Assembly: GCA_018003015.1 (NCBI GenBank)
Contig: JAGNEZ010000027.1
Coordinates: forward strand, 1-64,000
Reading direction: 5' to 3'
Length of the DNA: 64,000 nucleotides
Source of the DNA: Phycisphaerae bacterium
GTDB taxonomy: Bacteria > Planctomycetota > Phycisphaerae > UBA1845 > PWPN01
The translations under genes and the position numbers were made by a program. Below, in pieces: positions 1-8,586 of the stretch. The notes below the pieces were generated by a model. The model ran no database searches, had not been told where the DNA came from, and saw only the letters and a program-made list of their open reading frames with translations. The first letter of the stretch is position 1. Every line of letters starts with the position of its first letter.

Positions 1-109
1 TATAGCCCTGCGGTTCGCGAACCTCACCGCCGGTGAACTCCGGGAGCAACGGCCGCCGGGCACGATTCGCCCGGCCGGGCCGTGCAATTCGGCACCTTCG
101 TGCTGGCTT

Positions 110-289
110 TTATGCAACTGGGGGGTATAGATAGAAACTCAGGAGCGCCCGGATGATCATGGCGTTAACCGGCATCCAGACTGGCCCCCGCCAGTTGGAG
201 TTGCCGCCGAACATGCCGGTACTCGACTCGGCCGGCAGGTAATCGGCGCGGTACTCCTGGCCCCCGCCGTGGAACTTGATCTGCAAAGC
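110..289 (-). pseudogene. C-terminal remnant of a GH63-type glucosidase
   Basis: Reading leftward from about 289 the minus strand encodes [16 protein letters not shown] followed by [17 protein letters not shown] and then [11 protein letters not shown] before a TAA at 110-112. The [12 protein letters not shown] block is the hallmark of the (alpha/alpha)6 catalytic domain of GH63 and related MGH1-type glucosidases. In that family the protein normally continues well past FYLYYGD; here the reading changes to PPVA and stops. There is no start codon or upstream domain, because the 3' end of the glycine-rich gene immediately precedes it. I therefore read it as a decayed fragment. Family recognition is from memory of the motif. 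Confidence 0.7.
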
Positions 290-2145
290 TACTCTCCTCT
301 GTTCAGGGGCGACATCTCGAAGCGTTTGACGTTGCCAGGCAGCTTGAACGCGAATGTCCCCTCATTGAACGAGGGTGAGCCGCTCCAACCAGCGATATCC
401 GCCGTGTATCGCGATCGGGTCTCATTTTGCCCGTAGTCGATGGTGATCTTACGAAGAACCGGTTTGCCTTCAGCCTCGATCCAGAACTCCCAGCTCGAGT
501 CGCCGGCCACGAACACCAGGTGATGGCACTTGCGGCCGTTCACGGTAGCCGTTCCGAGGTAATCACCCGCTGTGATGCGGGTCAATACCCTGTCGTACAG
601 GTCTTTGTACATCAGATCCTCGAGAGGAAAGACGACTTCGTACTTCACGGCGAGGGTGTCGAGTGCGGCGTCGATCGTATTGGGAACCTCGACGACGGTG
701 TAGAGGCTCTTCGAGCGATCGAGCATTGAGACCGTCTTGCCGTCGTAGACCATTCGTCTGGCGCCGTTGTCGCCGGTGACTTCGACCGCTACTTTATCCG
801 GCCGGCTCACGCAGATGGCCCGCCGCTCTGAGACCTGGACCTTGTCGCCGGACACGCGGATCTCATCGCGGGTCGTATTGGCGACCATGCTGAACTTGTC
901 GAGGCCGGCGAGGTAATCGCACGCACCCTTGAGGATCTCGAAAGGATTGGGGCCCTTGGCCGCGGCCGATTCTCCCGGTGGCGCCGGGGATTCGGCAACG
1001 ACGTAGCCCTTTTTGCCGTCCTGCTCACCATCCTGGTAGTACACACCTTCCGACTCGTAGTAGGTTGTGTTGTTAATGACAACCGTCTCGTATTGTGGAG
1101 GGAGGGCGGGGTAGTAGTACCCGACCGGCGGATACGCCCAGCTGTAGCACACGGCTCCGGCGACCCATCCGGCGGTGAACCAGGCCCAGCCCGAGTGCCA
1201 GTAGTCGTTTCCGTGCCACGGGTAGTGAATGGCACCGGCAGGCAGGGTGGTGACATAGCGGCCGCCGTACGGGCCTCGCACGCCCGCGACGCCGTAGCCC
1301 GCGGGTCCCCACGCTGCGCCGGCGGCTGCTCCTCCGGGTCCTCTGACGCCGACCGCGCCGCCGCCATAGGGTCCGCGGACAGCACCCGCTGCCGCACCCC
1401 CCGGTCCTCGGATGCCAGCGGCCGCACCACCGTTGGGACCTCTAACGGCACCGGCCGCGCCGCCCTCAGGCCCTTTGACGCCCGCGGCTGCGCCACCGCC
1501 GGGGCCTTTGATGGCACCGGCACTCCCGCCGTCGGGTCCCTTAACGCTGACAGCACCGCCACCCCCGGGCCCCTTGATGCCGCTGATCGTGGTACCGCCC
1601 GGCGTCGTGATGGAGCCGTGGTGAACGAGCGATCCGGTGTTTGCCGGCAGTTGAGCGGGACTGACCGGCCGCGAGATCGAGGCTGCACCGGATGAACCCG
1701 GAGTCGGCCGCCGGATCGTGGTTGTAGCCCCCCTTGCGATCGCCGGTCCGGGCGCGACGCTGCCGCCGGCGGTGCTGGGCCTGGGGGCAACGCTTCCTCC
1801 AGCGGTACTGGGCCGAGGTGCGACGCTGCCGCTCGCGGTGCTGGGCCGCGGCGCCACGCTCCCGCCGGCGGTGCTGGGTCGATATGACGGGTTCGACGGC
1901 CGCGAGTACGAGGGCGTCGATGGTCGGGAATAGGATGGCGTGGAGGGCCGCGGTGATGAGTAGCGGATACTCCCGCTGCCGGAGTAGGATGGACGGCTGA
2001 CTCCGCCTCCGCCCCCTCGGAATCCTCCTCCGCCGCGTCGCCCGCCGCCACCACCACCACGTCCGATCGCGTATGCGGTGTCACCCATGAGTGCGACAGC
2101 GAACATGCAGAACAACGCGAGCCACCGGTATTGACGACTGGTCAT
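289..2145 (-). CDS. Secreted glycine-rich repeat protein with DUF6515-like and DUF2092-like regions
   Basis: This 618-residue protein begins with a signal peptide ([16 protein letters not shown], about residues 11-26). A Gly/Arg and Ser/Pro-rich zone follows, then four 11-residue [11 protein letters not shown] repeats (89-132) and ten perfectly spaced 11-residue (K/R)GPxGG repeats (191-300). Next is a Tyr-rich segment with [16 protein letters not shown] (about 360-385), like the DUF6515 family. Residues 400-618 match the DUF2092 periplasmic family and are clearly paralogous to the whole upstream gene (shared CHHL, DYLG/AYLG and W.IEA/W.IDA positions). Its ATG overlaps the TGA of the upstream paralogue as ATGA, so the two are probably co-translated. 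The function is unknown; an envelope-associated role is inferred from the signal peptide and low-complexity repeats. Confidence 0.85.
   Translation of the reverse strand: MTSRQYRWLALFCMFAVALMGDTAYAIGRGGGGGGRRGGGGFRGGGGGVSRPSYSGSGSIRYSSPRPSTPSYSRPSTPSYSRPSNPSYRPSTAGGSVAPRPSTASGSVAPRPSTAGGSVAPRPSTAGGSVAPGPAIARGATTTIRRPTPGSSGAASISRPVSPAQLPANTGSLVHHGSITTPGGTTISGIKGPGGGGAVSVKGPDGGSAGAIKGPGGGAAAGVKGPEGGAAGAVRGPNGGAAAGIRGPGGAAAGAVRGPYGGGAVGVRGPGGAAAGAAWGPAGYGVAGVRGPYGGRYVTTLPAGAIHYPWHGNDYWHSGWAWFTAGWVAGAVCYSWAYPPVGYYYPALPPQYETVVINNTTYYESEGVYYQDGEQDGKKGYVVAESPAPPGESAAAKGPNPFEILKGACDYLAGLDKFSMVANTTRDEIRVSGDKVQVSERRAICVSRPDKVAVEVTGDNGARRMVYDGKTVSMLDRSKSLYTVVEVPNTIDAALDTLAVKYEVVFPLEDLMYKDLYDRVLTRITAGDYLGTATVNGRKCHHLVFVAGDSSWEFWIEAEGKPVLRKITIDYGQNETRSRYTADIAGWSGSPSFNEGTFAFKLPGNVKRFEMSPLNRGE
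1246..1575 (-). repeat. Ten tandem 33-bp units encoding 11-residue GPxGG repeats
   Basis: Units start at residues 191, 202, 213, 224, 235, 246, 257, 268, 279 and 290 of the glycine-rich protein. Each is of the form (K/R/W)GPxGGxAxGx. The spacing is exactly 11 residues throughout, while the DNA has diverged between units. Confidence 0.9.
1750..1881 (-). repeat. Four tandem 33-bp units encoding [11 protein letters not shown]
   Basis: These cover residues 89-132 of the same protein. The four units are nearly identical in protein (one has Ser for Gly) and have the same 33-bp period as the second repeat block in the gene, though an unrelated sequence. Confidence 0.9.
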
Positions 2146-2927
2146 GGCTGTGCTCCTTCTTCATCGGTCACCAGCTCAGACATCGGAACGCTCTTTGCCC
2201 CCGCCGACGGGGCAAAGGTAAATGTCTGTTCCGAAACGGCCGGTGCGAGGTCCCAATCATCCATCGTGGCGATGTACTGTGGCTGGTCCGGCTCCTGGGT
2301 ATACGTGATCAACAGCTTTCGCGGAACCGCCACTTTGCCCGCGTCGATCCAGATCTGCCAGTCGATATTCTCCTGGCGGAACAGGAGATGATGACACTCT
2401 GTCTCGCCGACCGCATGAAGACCCAGATAGGCGCCGGAGTCGACGTTGGCCAACAGCGAATCGTAGGTCTTGCCGGCCAGCAGGTCGGCCAGCGGTATCA
2501 CCAGATCGTAATGGTCGACCATGTAGTCGAGCATCTCGCCGATGCGGCCCGGCACCTTCTCAGTCGCATAGGCGTTGGCGTCCTTGTCGAGTATCACCAG
2601 CGTGCGGCCGCGATACCAGACAGACCACTTGCCATCGTCGGATTCGGTTTCTGCCCTCAGCCGGTCGGGCCGGGCCACGGTGACCATGCTGGAGCGGTGG
2701 AACTGGGCGAGTTGCCCGGTGCCCACGGGTCTGTCGATCGTCGCCTGTACACGGACCCGAAACGTCTTCGCGGCGTCCATGGTCGCGCACATCCGCTTGA
2801 AGATCGGATCGGCCTGGGGATCGATCTCGCGTATTCGGGCTTCCTGAGATGCGCAGCCTACCGACATGGCTGCAGCGGCGATGCCAAGCATCGCTCCGTA
2901 GGAGAGGTATCTTCGTAACAGGGTCAT
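2142..2927 (-). CDS. DUF2092-type lipoprotein
   Basis: This 261-residue protein starts MTLLRRY, with a strong GGAGG 9 bases upstream of the ATG at 2927. An N-terminal extension to 3023 is possible but lacks a ribosome binding site. The leader ends in a lipobox-like MSVGC, giving a probable lipid-anchored Cys near residue 24. The rest resembles the DUF2092 family of periplasmic proteins (a LolA/LppX-like beta-sheet fold is my inference) and is a full-length paralogue of the C-terminal region of the downstream gene, to which it is fused by an ATGA overlap. The tandem pair probably arose by duplication, with one copy gaining the repeat region. Confidence 0.85.
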   Translation of the reverse strand: MTLLRRYLSYGAMLGIAAAAMSVGCASQEARIREIDPQADPIFKRMCATMDAAKTFRVRVQATIDRPVGTGQLAQFHRSSMVTVARPDRLRAETESDDGKWSVWYRGRTLVILDKDANAYATEKVPGRIGEMLDYMVDHYDLVIPLADLLAGKTYDSLLANVDSGAYLGLHAVGETECHHLLFRQENIDWQIWIDAGKVAVPRKLLITYTQEPDQPQYIATMDDWDLAPAVSEQTFTFAPSAGAKSVPMSELVTDEEGAQP

Positions 2928-3086
2928 TTGTCTGTCCTCCAAATACCGGGAATCGGTGATCATCGACCGGTTCCGCATGAAAGCCTGTGTTGCTCGCTGC
3001 CTCGCGTTGCGGATGCCCGCCACGCTGAAACCAGGTTCAGGACACCAACTGCTGCTTTTCGGCCGGCGCTCTTTCTGCTCAGGGTC

Positions 3087-3380
3087 TCATGGAACGCGAT
3101 CGGCGTCAATCATCGCGCCCCAATTCGTGCGTTTGCGTATCTGGTCCTTGATCTCAGCCGGCACCGGGTCGTTTCCCTGTCGCAGTTCCCAGCCGCCGCC
3201 CAGCGCGCGACACAGCGTGATCATGCGGTGTGCGGCGGAGCCACGAGTTGAGATCAACCGAGACTGCTCGGTGATCAGGTTCTGTTGGGCCACCCGTACG
3301 CGGATGTAATCGGCGATGCCTCCTTTGTATTGCTGTGTCGCGACGTTGACGGCGCGTGACGCCGCTTCTGGCGTGGAACC
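3087..3380 (-). pseudogene. C-terminal remnant of a NodT/TolC-family outer-membrane efflux protein
   Basis: The minus strand reads ASRAVNVATQQYKGGIADY, then VAQQNLITEQSRLISTRG, then ALGGGWELRQG and KRTNWGAM before TGA at 3087-3089. The LxxALGGGWE ending and the coiled-coil-like repeats before it are typical of the C-terminus of RND-type outer-membrane factor lipoproteins. Only about 95 residues remain, with no start codon, signal or first efflux domain. It lies just upstream of the DUF2092 lipoprotein gene on the same strand, so the original locus may have encoded an efflux operon. Confidence 0.7.
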
Positions 3381-3476
3381 GGATGGTCTGGCCCGATCGT
3401 CTAAGCAGCAGGACCAGATCGAGACAACTGAGATGGACCTTGCGTGTCATGTGGGCCTCCAAGTGTACGGCCCATC

Positions 3477-3809
3477 TTACTCGTTTTCGCTGGTCGAGTG
3501 AATTGCCGTTGCGTCCTCTAGTCGGGCTGGCACCGGCGACCCGCATTCTGGGCAAGTGCGACTCGTGTTCCCGGTCAAGTTATAGCCACACTGCGAGGAG
3601 TGACCGGATGGGAAGCGGCGGCGGTCACGCCACCACAGGAAGGCGGTCGGGACGGTGATGGGTAGGAACGGTATCCATAGCGGTAGAGACGTGGAGGAGG
3701 GGACGACGGCAAAGCAGATGGGCTCCCAGTCGGGGGGTGCATCCCGTCTGGTCATCTCCAATCTGGCGGGCGGTGCTCCTATGGATGATTGCCAGCCCTC
3801 GTAGGCCAT
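3477..3809 (-). CDS. Small membrane protein with degenerate zinc ribbon
   Basis: This 110-residue ORF has one hydrophobic segment (LPLWIPFLPITVPTAFLWW, about 42-60) followed by RDRRR and a C-terminal ribbon QCGYNLTGNTSRTCPECGSP. Planctomycetes have many membrane proteins ending in a CxxCGY(N/D)L...CPECG ribbon. Here the first cysteine position is Ser (HSSQCGYN), so only three of the expected four zinc ligands remain. The protein is also shorter than most relatives, which usually have a longer periplasmic part. It sits between two gene remnants and may itself be decaying. Function unknown. Confidence 0.5.
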   Translation of the reverse strand: MAYEGWQSSIGAPPARLEMTRRDAPPDWEPICFAVVPSSTSLPLWIPFLPITVPTAFLWWRDRRRFPSGHSSQCGYNLTGNTSRTCPECGSPVPARLEDATAIHSTSENE

Positions 3810-3820
3810 CCGACCTCCAC

Positions 3821-3990
3821 TCAGCCCGCAACTCCACGCTTGGGGAAGGACAGCTGCGTTCCGATCTTGGCAACCGAGAGCGCGGCGGCCGCATTCGCAC
3901 GCAGGACGGCATCGCGCATCGGTACGCCTTCGCCGAGGGAGACCGCGAGGCTGCCGATGAACGTATCGCCCGCGCAGGTGCCCGGCCGCC
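3821..3990 (-). pseudogene. C-terminal remnant of a PfkB/ribokinase-type sugar kinase
   Basis: The minus strand encodes CAGDTFIGSLAVSLGEG then DAVLRANAAAALSVAKIGTQ and SFPKR before a TGA at 3821-3823. This matches the C-terminal signature of ribokinase, where GAGDxFxG holds the catalytic Asp and anion hole and the ANAAAAL(S)V..G.Q.S(I/F)P block follows. In intact enzymes the stretch begins DTTGAGD; here the upstream sequence is unrelated (PRRPGTCAGD), and no N-terminal half is found nearby. I read it as a fragment of about 50 recognisable residues. Confidence 0.7.
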
Positions 3991-4231
3991 GTGGAGCCAT
4001 CAACGCCGATGTGGCGAGCAAACGGTTCAGCCGTTCAGGTGCAACCACGTGGGAACACAGGCGGAGACCTCAACTATGGTGCGCGACCCTTGTGGAAACG
4101 ACGCGGCAGAGTATCTTCTGGTAAGCCTGGCACTGAAGATGTCACTTCGGTTGCAGGCAACGGCGGGCCGCGGGAGCAAGGGCGAGTGGCGCTTGTCCGC
4201 TTCTCCCCTCGTGTCGAGGCCGGACACGCCG

Positions 4232-4266
4232 TATAATACATAGACCTACCCGGCGACGTAGCCGGG
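4232..4266 (+). promoter_or_regulatory. TATAAT box followed by a 6-bp hairpin
   Basis: A perfect TATAAT lies at 4232-4237, with no convincing -35 hexamer at 16-18 bases. A CCCGGC/GCCGGG hairpin (4249-4254 and 4261-4266) follows. It precedes the dockerin-tailed gene starting at 4372. The rest of 3991-4371 shows no recognisable gene on either strand. Confidence 0.3.
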
Positions 4267-4371
4267 CAAGGCCAAATCGGAAGCGTTCGCCAGCGAAGGC
4301 CCTCACATGCACCGTATCGAATGACGGCAGGCCACGATGCCGCCTCCGCTGCCATGCGAGGAGGGTATACG

Positions 4372-5193
4372 ATGCCAGAGATGCGATCACGATGGGCAGC
4401 GATTATTGTCGCCTGCATGGGCACCACGACCGGACTGCTGCCGCGGGCGCAAGCCCAGATCCAATGGAACTTCACATCCGACTCGGACGGATGGGTGGTG
4501 GCCGACCTGCAATGTGGGGTGGCCTACCGGGATGCGCTGGCCGCCTATCCCGCCACGTGGCACGCCACCGGCGGCGACTCAGTCGGGTACATTAGTGGCA
4601 CCGATCAAACCAGTAATTGCTTCTTTTTTCAGGCACCCGCGGAACAACTCGGTAACCTCAGCTCGTATGAGGGCGGGCGGATCCAGTTCAGCCTGAAATC
4701 CAGCCACAACACCTGGCTTCAGGATAACGTGGTGGTCCTGGTCGGCGCAAACTCGACGGTACTTGTCGCCGAGATCACACCGTTGCCGGCCACTTCCTGG
4801 ACACGTTACGAGGTGCTACTCCTGGCCGATTCATTCCGGTACAACACGAAGGCCGGCGCGGTCTGCTCTGAAACGGGTTTTCAGGCCGTGCTGGCGAACG
4901 TAATTGCGATGCGCATCCCCGCCGAGTTCGGATCTTCGGTTCAGGAGACCACGTCGCTGGATCGGGTACGGTTGGTCACGCCCTGGGGTTGCACCGAGTG
5001 CCCCACGGATTACGACGAGGACTGCGATGTGGACGGCAACGACTTCGAGGTCTTCCTAGCCTGCGTGAGCGGTCCGGGCGTCCTCCAGGCCGATGCCTCG
5101 TGCCGTCAGAAGGCGGATCTCGACAATGACGGCGACGTGGACCAGAACGATTTCGGCGTCTTTCAGCGATGCTTCACGGGCCCGCAGCCCTAG
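4372..5193 (+). CDS. Secreted laminin-B-like protein with dockerin-like tail
   Basis: This 273-residue protein starts at the ATG at 4372, preceded by GGAGG 7 bases upstream; an upstream ATG at 4321 lacks such a site. It has a signal peptide ending near RAQAQ. The central part (IQWNF...LDRVRLVTP, about 25-210) resembles the laminin B (domain IV) beta-sandwich: FxAPAEQLGNLSSYEGGRIQF is the typical core. The C-terminus holds two Ca-binding-like EF-hand loops, DEDCDVDGNDFEVF and DNDGDVDQNDFGVF, each followed by a CxxG/CFTG turn, as in planctomycete dockerin-like modules. It is probably an extracellular binding protein; the ligand is unknown. Confidence 0.8.
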   Translation: MPEMRSRWAAIIVACMGTTTGLLPRAQAQIQWNFTSDSDGWVVADLQCGVAYRDALAAYPATWHATGGDSVGYISGTDQTSNCFFFQAPAEQLGNLSSYEGGRIQFSLKSSHNTWLQDNVVVLVGANSTVLVAEITPLPATSWTRYEVLLLADSFRYNTKAGAVCSETGFQAVLANVIAMRIPAEFGSSVQETTSLDRVRLVTPWGCTECPTDYDEDCDVDGNDFEVFLACVSGPGVLQADASCRQKADLDNDGDVDQNDFGVFQRCFTGPQP

Positions 5194-5238
5194 CTCCAAT
5201 TCGATGAGAAACGTGTCTCACGAAAGGAAGTCTCGCCA

Positions 5239-6111
5239 GTGCGGCATCTGCTGACCATCGCCACACTCACCATGACCTGCCTTTGCTCCTGTGCGACCGG
5301 ACCGGCGAGCCAGCCAATCGAGCGGTATGTGCTCAACTACGACTCGCCGACGGATCCACCGCTACAGGCTCAGGTCGAGCACATCGATGCCAATCTGCGC
5401 CGGCGACATGGCATGACCACTGAGCAGACCGCCGTCGGCGTGCTCGACCTCAAGGCTCCTCGGCTGGCGATGATTCACCCGGATCGGATCGAATACGCCG
5501 CCAGCATACCGAAGATCGGGATCCTGCTCGCGTACTTCCAGTTGCACGCCGAGGCAGCGACCAGCCTCGACCCAGTGACACGGCATGAACTGGGCCTCAT
5601 GGTCAAGGCCAGCAGCAACGAGATGGCCGCCAAGTACTCGCGGCAGCTCGGTCTCAAGGCGATCCAGGGCGTGCTTAACGACCAAGGGTTCTACGACAAG
5701 GCTCGCGGCGGCGGCATCTGGGTGGGCAAGCACTACGGCAAGGGTGAAGAGCGGTATCCCGACCTCGTCGGCGATCATTCCCACGCTGCCACCGTTCGCC
5801 AACTGCTCCGGTACTTTCTGCTCCTCGAAAAGGGGAAGCTTATCTCGCCCGAGGCATCACGAACCATGCGCGAGATATTCGCTTCCCCTGATATTCCGCA
5901 CGATGATATCAAGTTCGTCAGGGGCCTCGCCGATCGCCACGTGCAGATCATCCGCAAATGGGGCTCGTGGGAGGACTGGAACCACGACGCCGCGGTGGTC
6001 ACCGGCCCGGACCGCCACTACATCCTGGTCGCTCTCACTCGGCACCCTCGAGGCAACGATTACCTGGTCGAATTGGCGAAAGCCATCGACGACCTGATGC
6101 AACGGCGGTAA
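5239..6111 (+). CDS. Lipoprotein serine hydrolase of the class A beta-lactamase/PBP fold
   Basis: This 290-residue protein has a GTG start with AAAGGAAG about 10 bases upstream. The leader ends in LCSC, a lipobox-like site with Cys18. It shows the three active-site motifs of the serine beta-lactamase fold: SIPK (Ser89, Lys92), SSN (125-127) and a KTG-like KWG at 240-242. The general architecture resembles class A enzymes, but KTG is altered and I see no clear omega-loop glutamate motif. A peptidase or esterase activity is as likely as beta-lactam hydrolysis. It lies 45 bases after the dockerin-tailed gene on the same strand. Confidence 0.75.
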   Translation: MRHLLTIATLTMTCLCSCATGPASQPIERYVLNYDSPTDPPLQAQVEHIDANLRRRHGMTTEQTAVGVLDLKAPRLAMIHPDRIEYAASIPKIGILLAYFQLHAEAATSLDPVTRHELGLMVKASSNEMAAKYSRQLGLKAIQGVLNDQGFYDKARGGGIWVGKHYGKGEERYPDLVGDHSHAATVRQLLRYFLLLEKGKLISPEASRTMREIFASPDIPHDDIKFVRGLADRHVQIIRKWGSWEDWNHDAAVVTGPDRHYILVALTRHPRGNDYLVELAKAIDDLMQRR

Positions 6112-6131
6112 TCGACTCTATCCAAGGAAGC

Positions 6132-6480
6132 ATGCAATCTCTGGGTTTGATGTTGAACAACAGAACACGGCTCAGCGGCGCGGCTGGGCAAGATCATCAA
6201 GACAAGGTCACGCGGACCTTGTTTCTTGCGGGAATTCGCTTCCGCGGATCGCTGTGGGGCAACAACCTGCGTAGAATACTGCCGTTCGTCGTAACGATGA
6301 TCGTGGCATCGGCAACCGCGGCCCAGACCCCTGCCACTCAGGCGGACGCCGCCGTGCCATTGAGCCAGTGGTCGGGCGAAGGAGTTTTCACCCGCCGATA
6401 GATCACCAGCGCAGAGCGCGACATCCTGCCGCCGATCCAGGCCGTGGTCCTTAAGGCAAGGCACCTGCGGCTTTGCCCTG
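6132..6480 (+). pseudogene. Possible remnant of a short secreted protein with in-frame stop
   Basis: One frame encodes a signal-peptide-like stretch (RRILPFVVTMIVASATAAQ) followed by PLSQWSGEGVFTRR, a TAG at 6399-6401, and then in the same frame ITSAERDILPPIQAVVLKA. The part after the stop looks protein-like, suggesting a nonsense mutation. The downstream part overlaps the 3' end of the opposite-strand beta-helix gene. I do not recognise the family and the call is weak. Nothing else is visible in 6112-6450. Confidence 0.25.
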
Positions 6481-8312
6481 ACCGGCCAGGCCGCGAGCCG
6501 GGCTGTCCGGGGTCAGGTGGTAGTCACGTTTTGCCGCATCGACGAACTTCGGATCGGCCAGGACAGAGTGACCATCGAGGCCATGTGAGCGCATGAAAGC
6601 GGAGAAGCCTTCGGCACCCACATTCTGCTTGTCCCACAACACCCACGGGCCGCGAGCCTGAATCCAGCAGTTGAAGTCCATCGCGAGTTCGGCGGTCCAG
6701 TCCCGCCCGTGCAAGCGCATGAGGCTGTCGGTCGCGTTGCAGAAGATGTTGTGGCGGATCATCACCTTGGTCGTGGCTGCGGTGTTATCGTAGAACATGA
6801 GATGCCGCCCGTTGGGGTCCGGCCGCTGGCCGTGGCCCCAGCCGAATCCGGCATCCACACAGGTGTTGTGTTCGAACACGATGTTGTTCGTTCGGCTGGC
6901 GGCCTCGCGGTTCCAATACTCGAAGGAGTACTCGCTGTTCCAGATCACGTTGCGGCGATAGGTGATGTTCTCCTGCACGTTCTTGCCGCTGCCCTGGTTG
7001 GTCAACGCGGCATCGTAGATTTCCCAGATGCGGCAGTCCTCCACGAGGCAGCCGCGCGCGTCGGCCCAGAATTCGATGCCGTTGCCGAAGCGGACGGGCG
7101 AACCATCGGGTCGCGTGAGCTGATGGCCGCCGCCGATGTAGGAGATTTCGCAGCCGCGGATGGTGATGTGATGGACGCCTCCGCCGCCGAAGCCGTGGGC
7201 GGCGCCATAGCGCAGGTCGAGGTTCTCGTAGCTCACATGGCCTCGCCCGCTCTGATCGACGATGTGCCGTCGCAGAGCCAGTTCGATACTCCGGTAGCGT
7301 GTCGCTGGATTGGCATCGGAGCGGAGTTTCACTTGCCAGGAGCGGGCGTCGTACAGGTAGTCCCCGTCGCGGCGGAGATCGTCGAGCTTCCATTTCTTCA
7401 CGCCGGTGGTCTTGCCGTGATCGAAGATGATGTTGCCCACGTCCACTGAAAGAGGCATCGACTGATTGCACCGTGCCTGCGTGAGTCGCCCCGGCTTCAC
7501 CAGCAGCGTGGAATCCGCGGGCAGAGCGCCGCCGAGAAACACGGTGATTCGGGCATCGGCGGCCGTGGTTGTCACACGGAACCGGATTGTGTACTCGGCC
7601 CAGGTTGTGCCGATGGTCGGCGGGTCCGTCTCCGGCGAGGCGTAGGATGTCCACGGTGAGTCCTGTTTCATCAGGGCGACCGAAGCCGGCGTGAATGGCT
7701 TGGTGGCCTGGGCCTGGAAGGAGACGAGGTAGTACTCGCCTTCCTGCACGGCAAGCCCGGAGATGAACAGCTGCAGGTGATTGGATCGCGTCCCGGGCTT
7801 TCGGCAGGTCAGCCGGAGCGTTGTCTTACCATCCGCGTCCTGCTTGTCGCGGGCGAGATCACACGATGCGCCGCCCTCGTGATGCAGCGACCAGCGTTGC
7901 TGCGGTAAATCGGTTTGATTGCCGACCGGCTCGAATCGCAGAGGTTTCGTGTCCCAGAGATGCTCGCCGGCCGGCTGCCAGTCCTCAGGGTGATCGGCGG
8001 CCACGGAGCCCAGCAGAATGGGCTTGTCACCCGTCCGAAGGCGCCGTAGGTGACGTCTCCATTGGCATTGCCGTCATGCGGGATCAATTGTCCTCGCCAC
8101 GTCTGGCCGCGACGGAACAGGACCCGGTCGCCAGGGGCCAGAGACGCGTGGTTAACCTTGGCCAGCGAGCGCCACGCCGTTTCCGCCTTCAGACCGTCGC
8201 TCGAATCGTCGCCGCTCGCCGCGTCCACATAGTAGGTATGAGCCGGAGCACCAACCGCGGCCGTGTCCAAGGCCTGCAGTAAACCCAGGATAGTGACGAG
8301 CATGATCTTCAT
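6451..8312 (-). CDS. Secreted right-handed parallel beta-helix protein, frameshifted near 8032
   Basis: The gene reads from ATG at 8312 (MKIMLVTILGLLQ, signal peptide) through TYYVDAASGDDSSDG, LAPGDRVLFRRGQTW and GDVTYGAFG, the usual start of secreted beta-helix (pectate-lyase-like) proteins. At 8032-8033 one base appears to be missing: GGA-CG-GGT restores the expected FG(T)GDKPILLGS only with an extra base. The frame then continues to 6451. Downstream are a carbohydrate-binding-like segment (about 7400-7900) and beta-helix rungs (NIVFEHNTCVDAGFGW, RHNIFCNATD). The reconstructed length is about 620 residues. The shift could be a real mutation or an assembly error. Substrate unknown; probably an extracellular polysaccharide. 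Confidence 0.75.
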
Positions 8313-8464
8313 CGCCGTCTCACCTGAAATAGACATTGGCTCGACAGCTCGGCATGAGCGCATGCACCGCGTTCGAGTCCAGCTCCAACCTACCGTGTGG
8401 ACCTTGCAGGGGCAAATGTCGGCTGATCGTCCGGCGCTCAACCCGGCTCGGCGCAAACGCCGCC

Positions 8465-8492
8465 TTGACAAACATCGGTGCCGACATAGCAT
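8465..8492 (+). promoter_or_regulatory. Candidate sigma70-type promoter for the GH16 gene
   Basis: A perfect TTGACA (8465-8470), a 16-base spacer and TAGCAT (8487-8492, 4 of 6 matches to TATAAT) lie about 95 bases before the GH16 start codon. No other gene starts nearby on this strand. Confidence 0.4.
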
Positions 8493-8586
8493 CGCAAGCG
8501 TCAACCATACGATATAGCGTCCGATGCCGGGGTTTCCGACTCGTGGTTGCTGGTAAGGCACATCCCTCTTTTGAAAGGACCGGAAA

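Noticed and set aside
5239-6111. Calling this serine hydrolase an antibiotic-resistance beta-lactamase
   Set aside because: The KTG motif is altered to KWG and no omega-loop glutamate is clear, so only the fold is supported.
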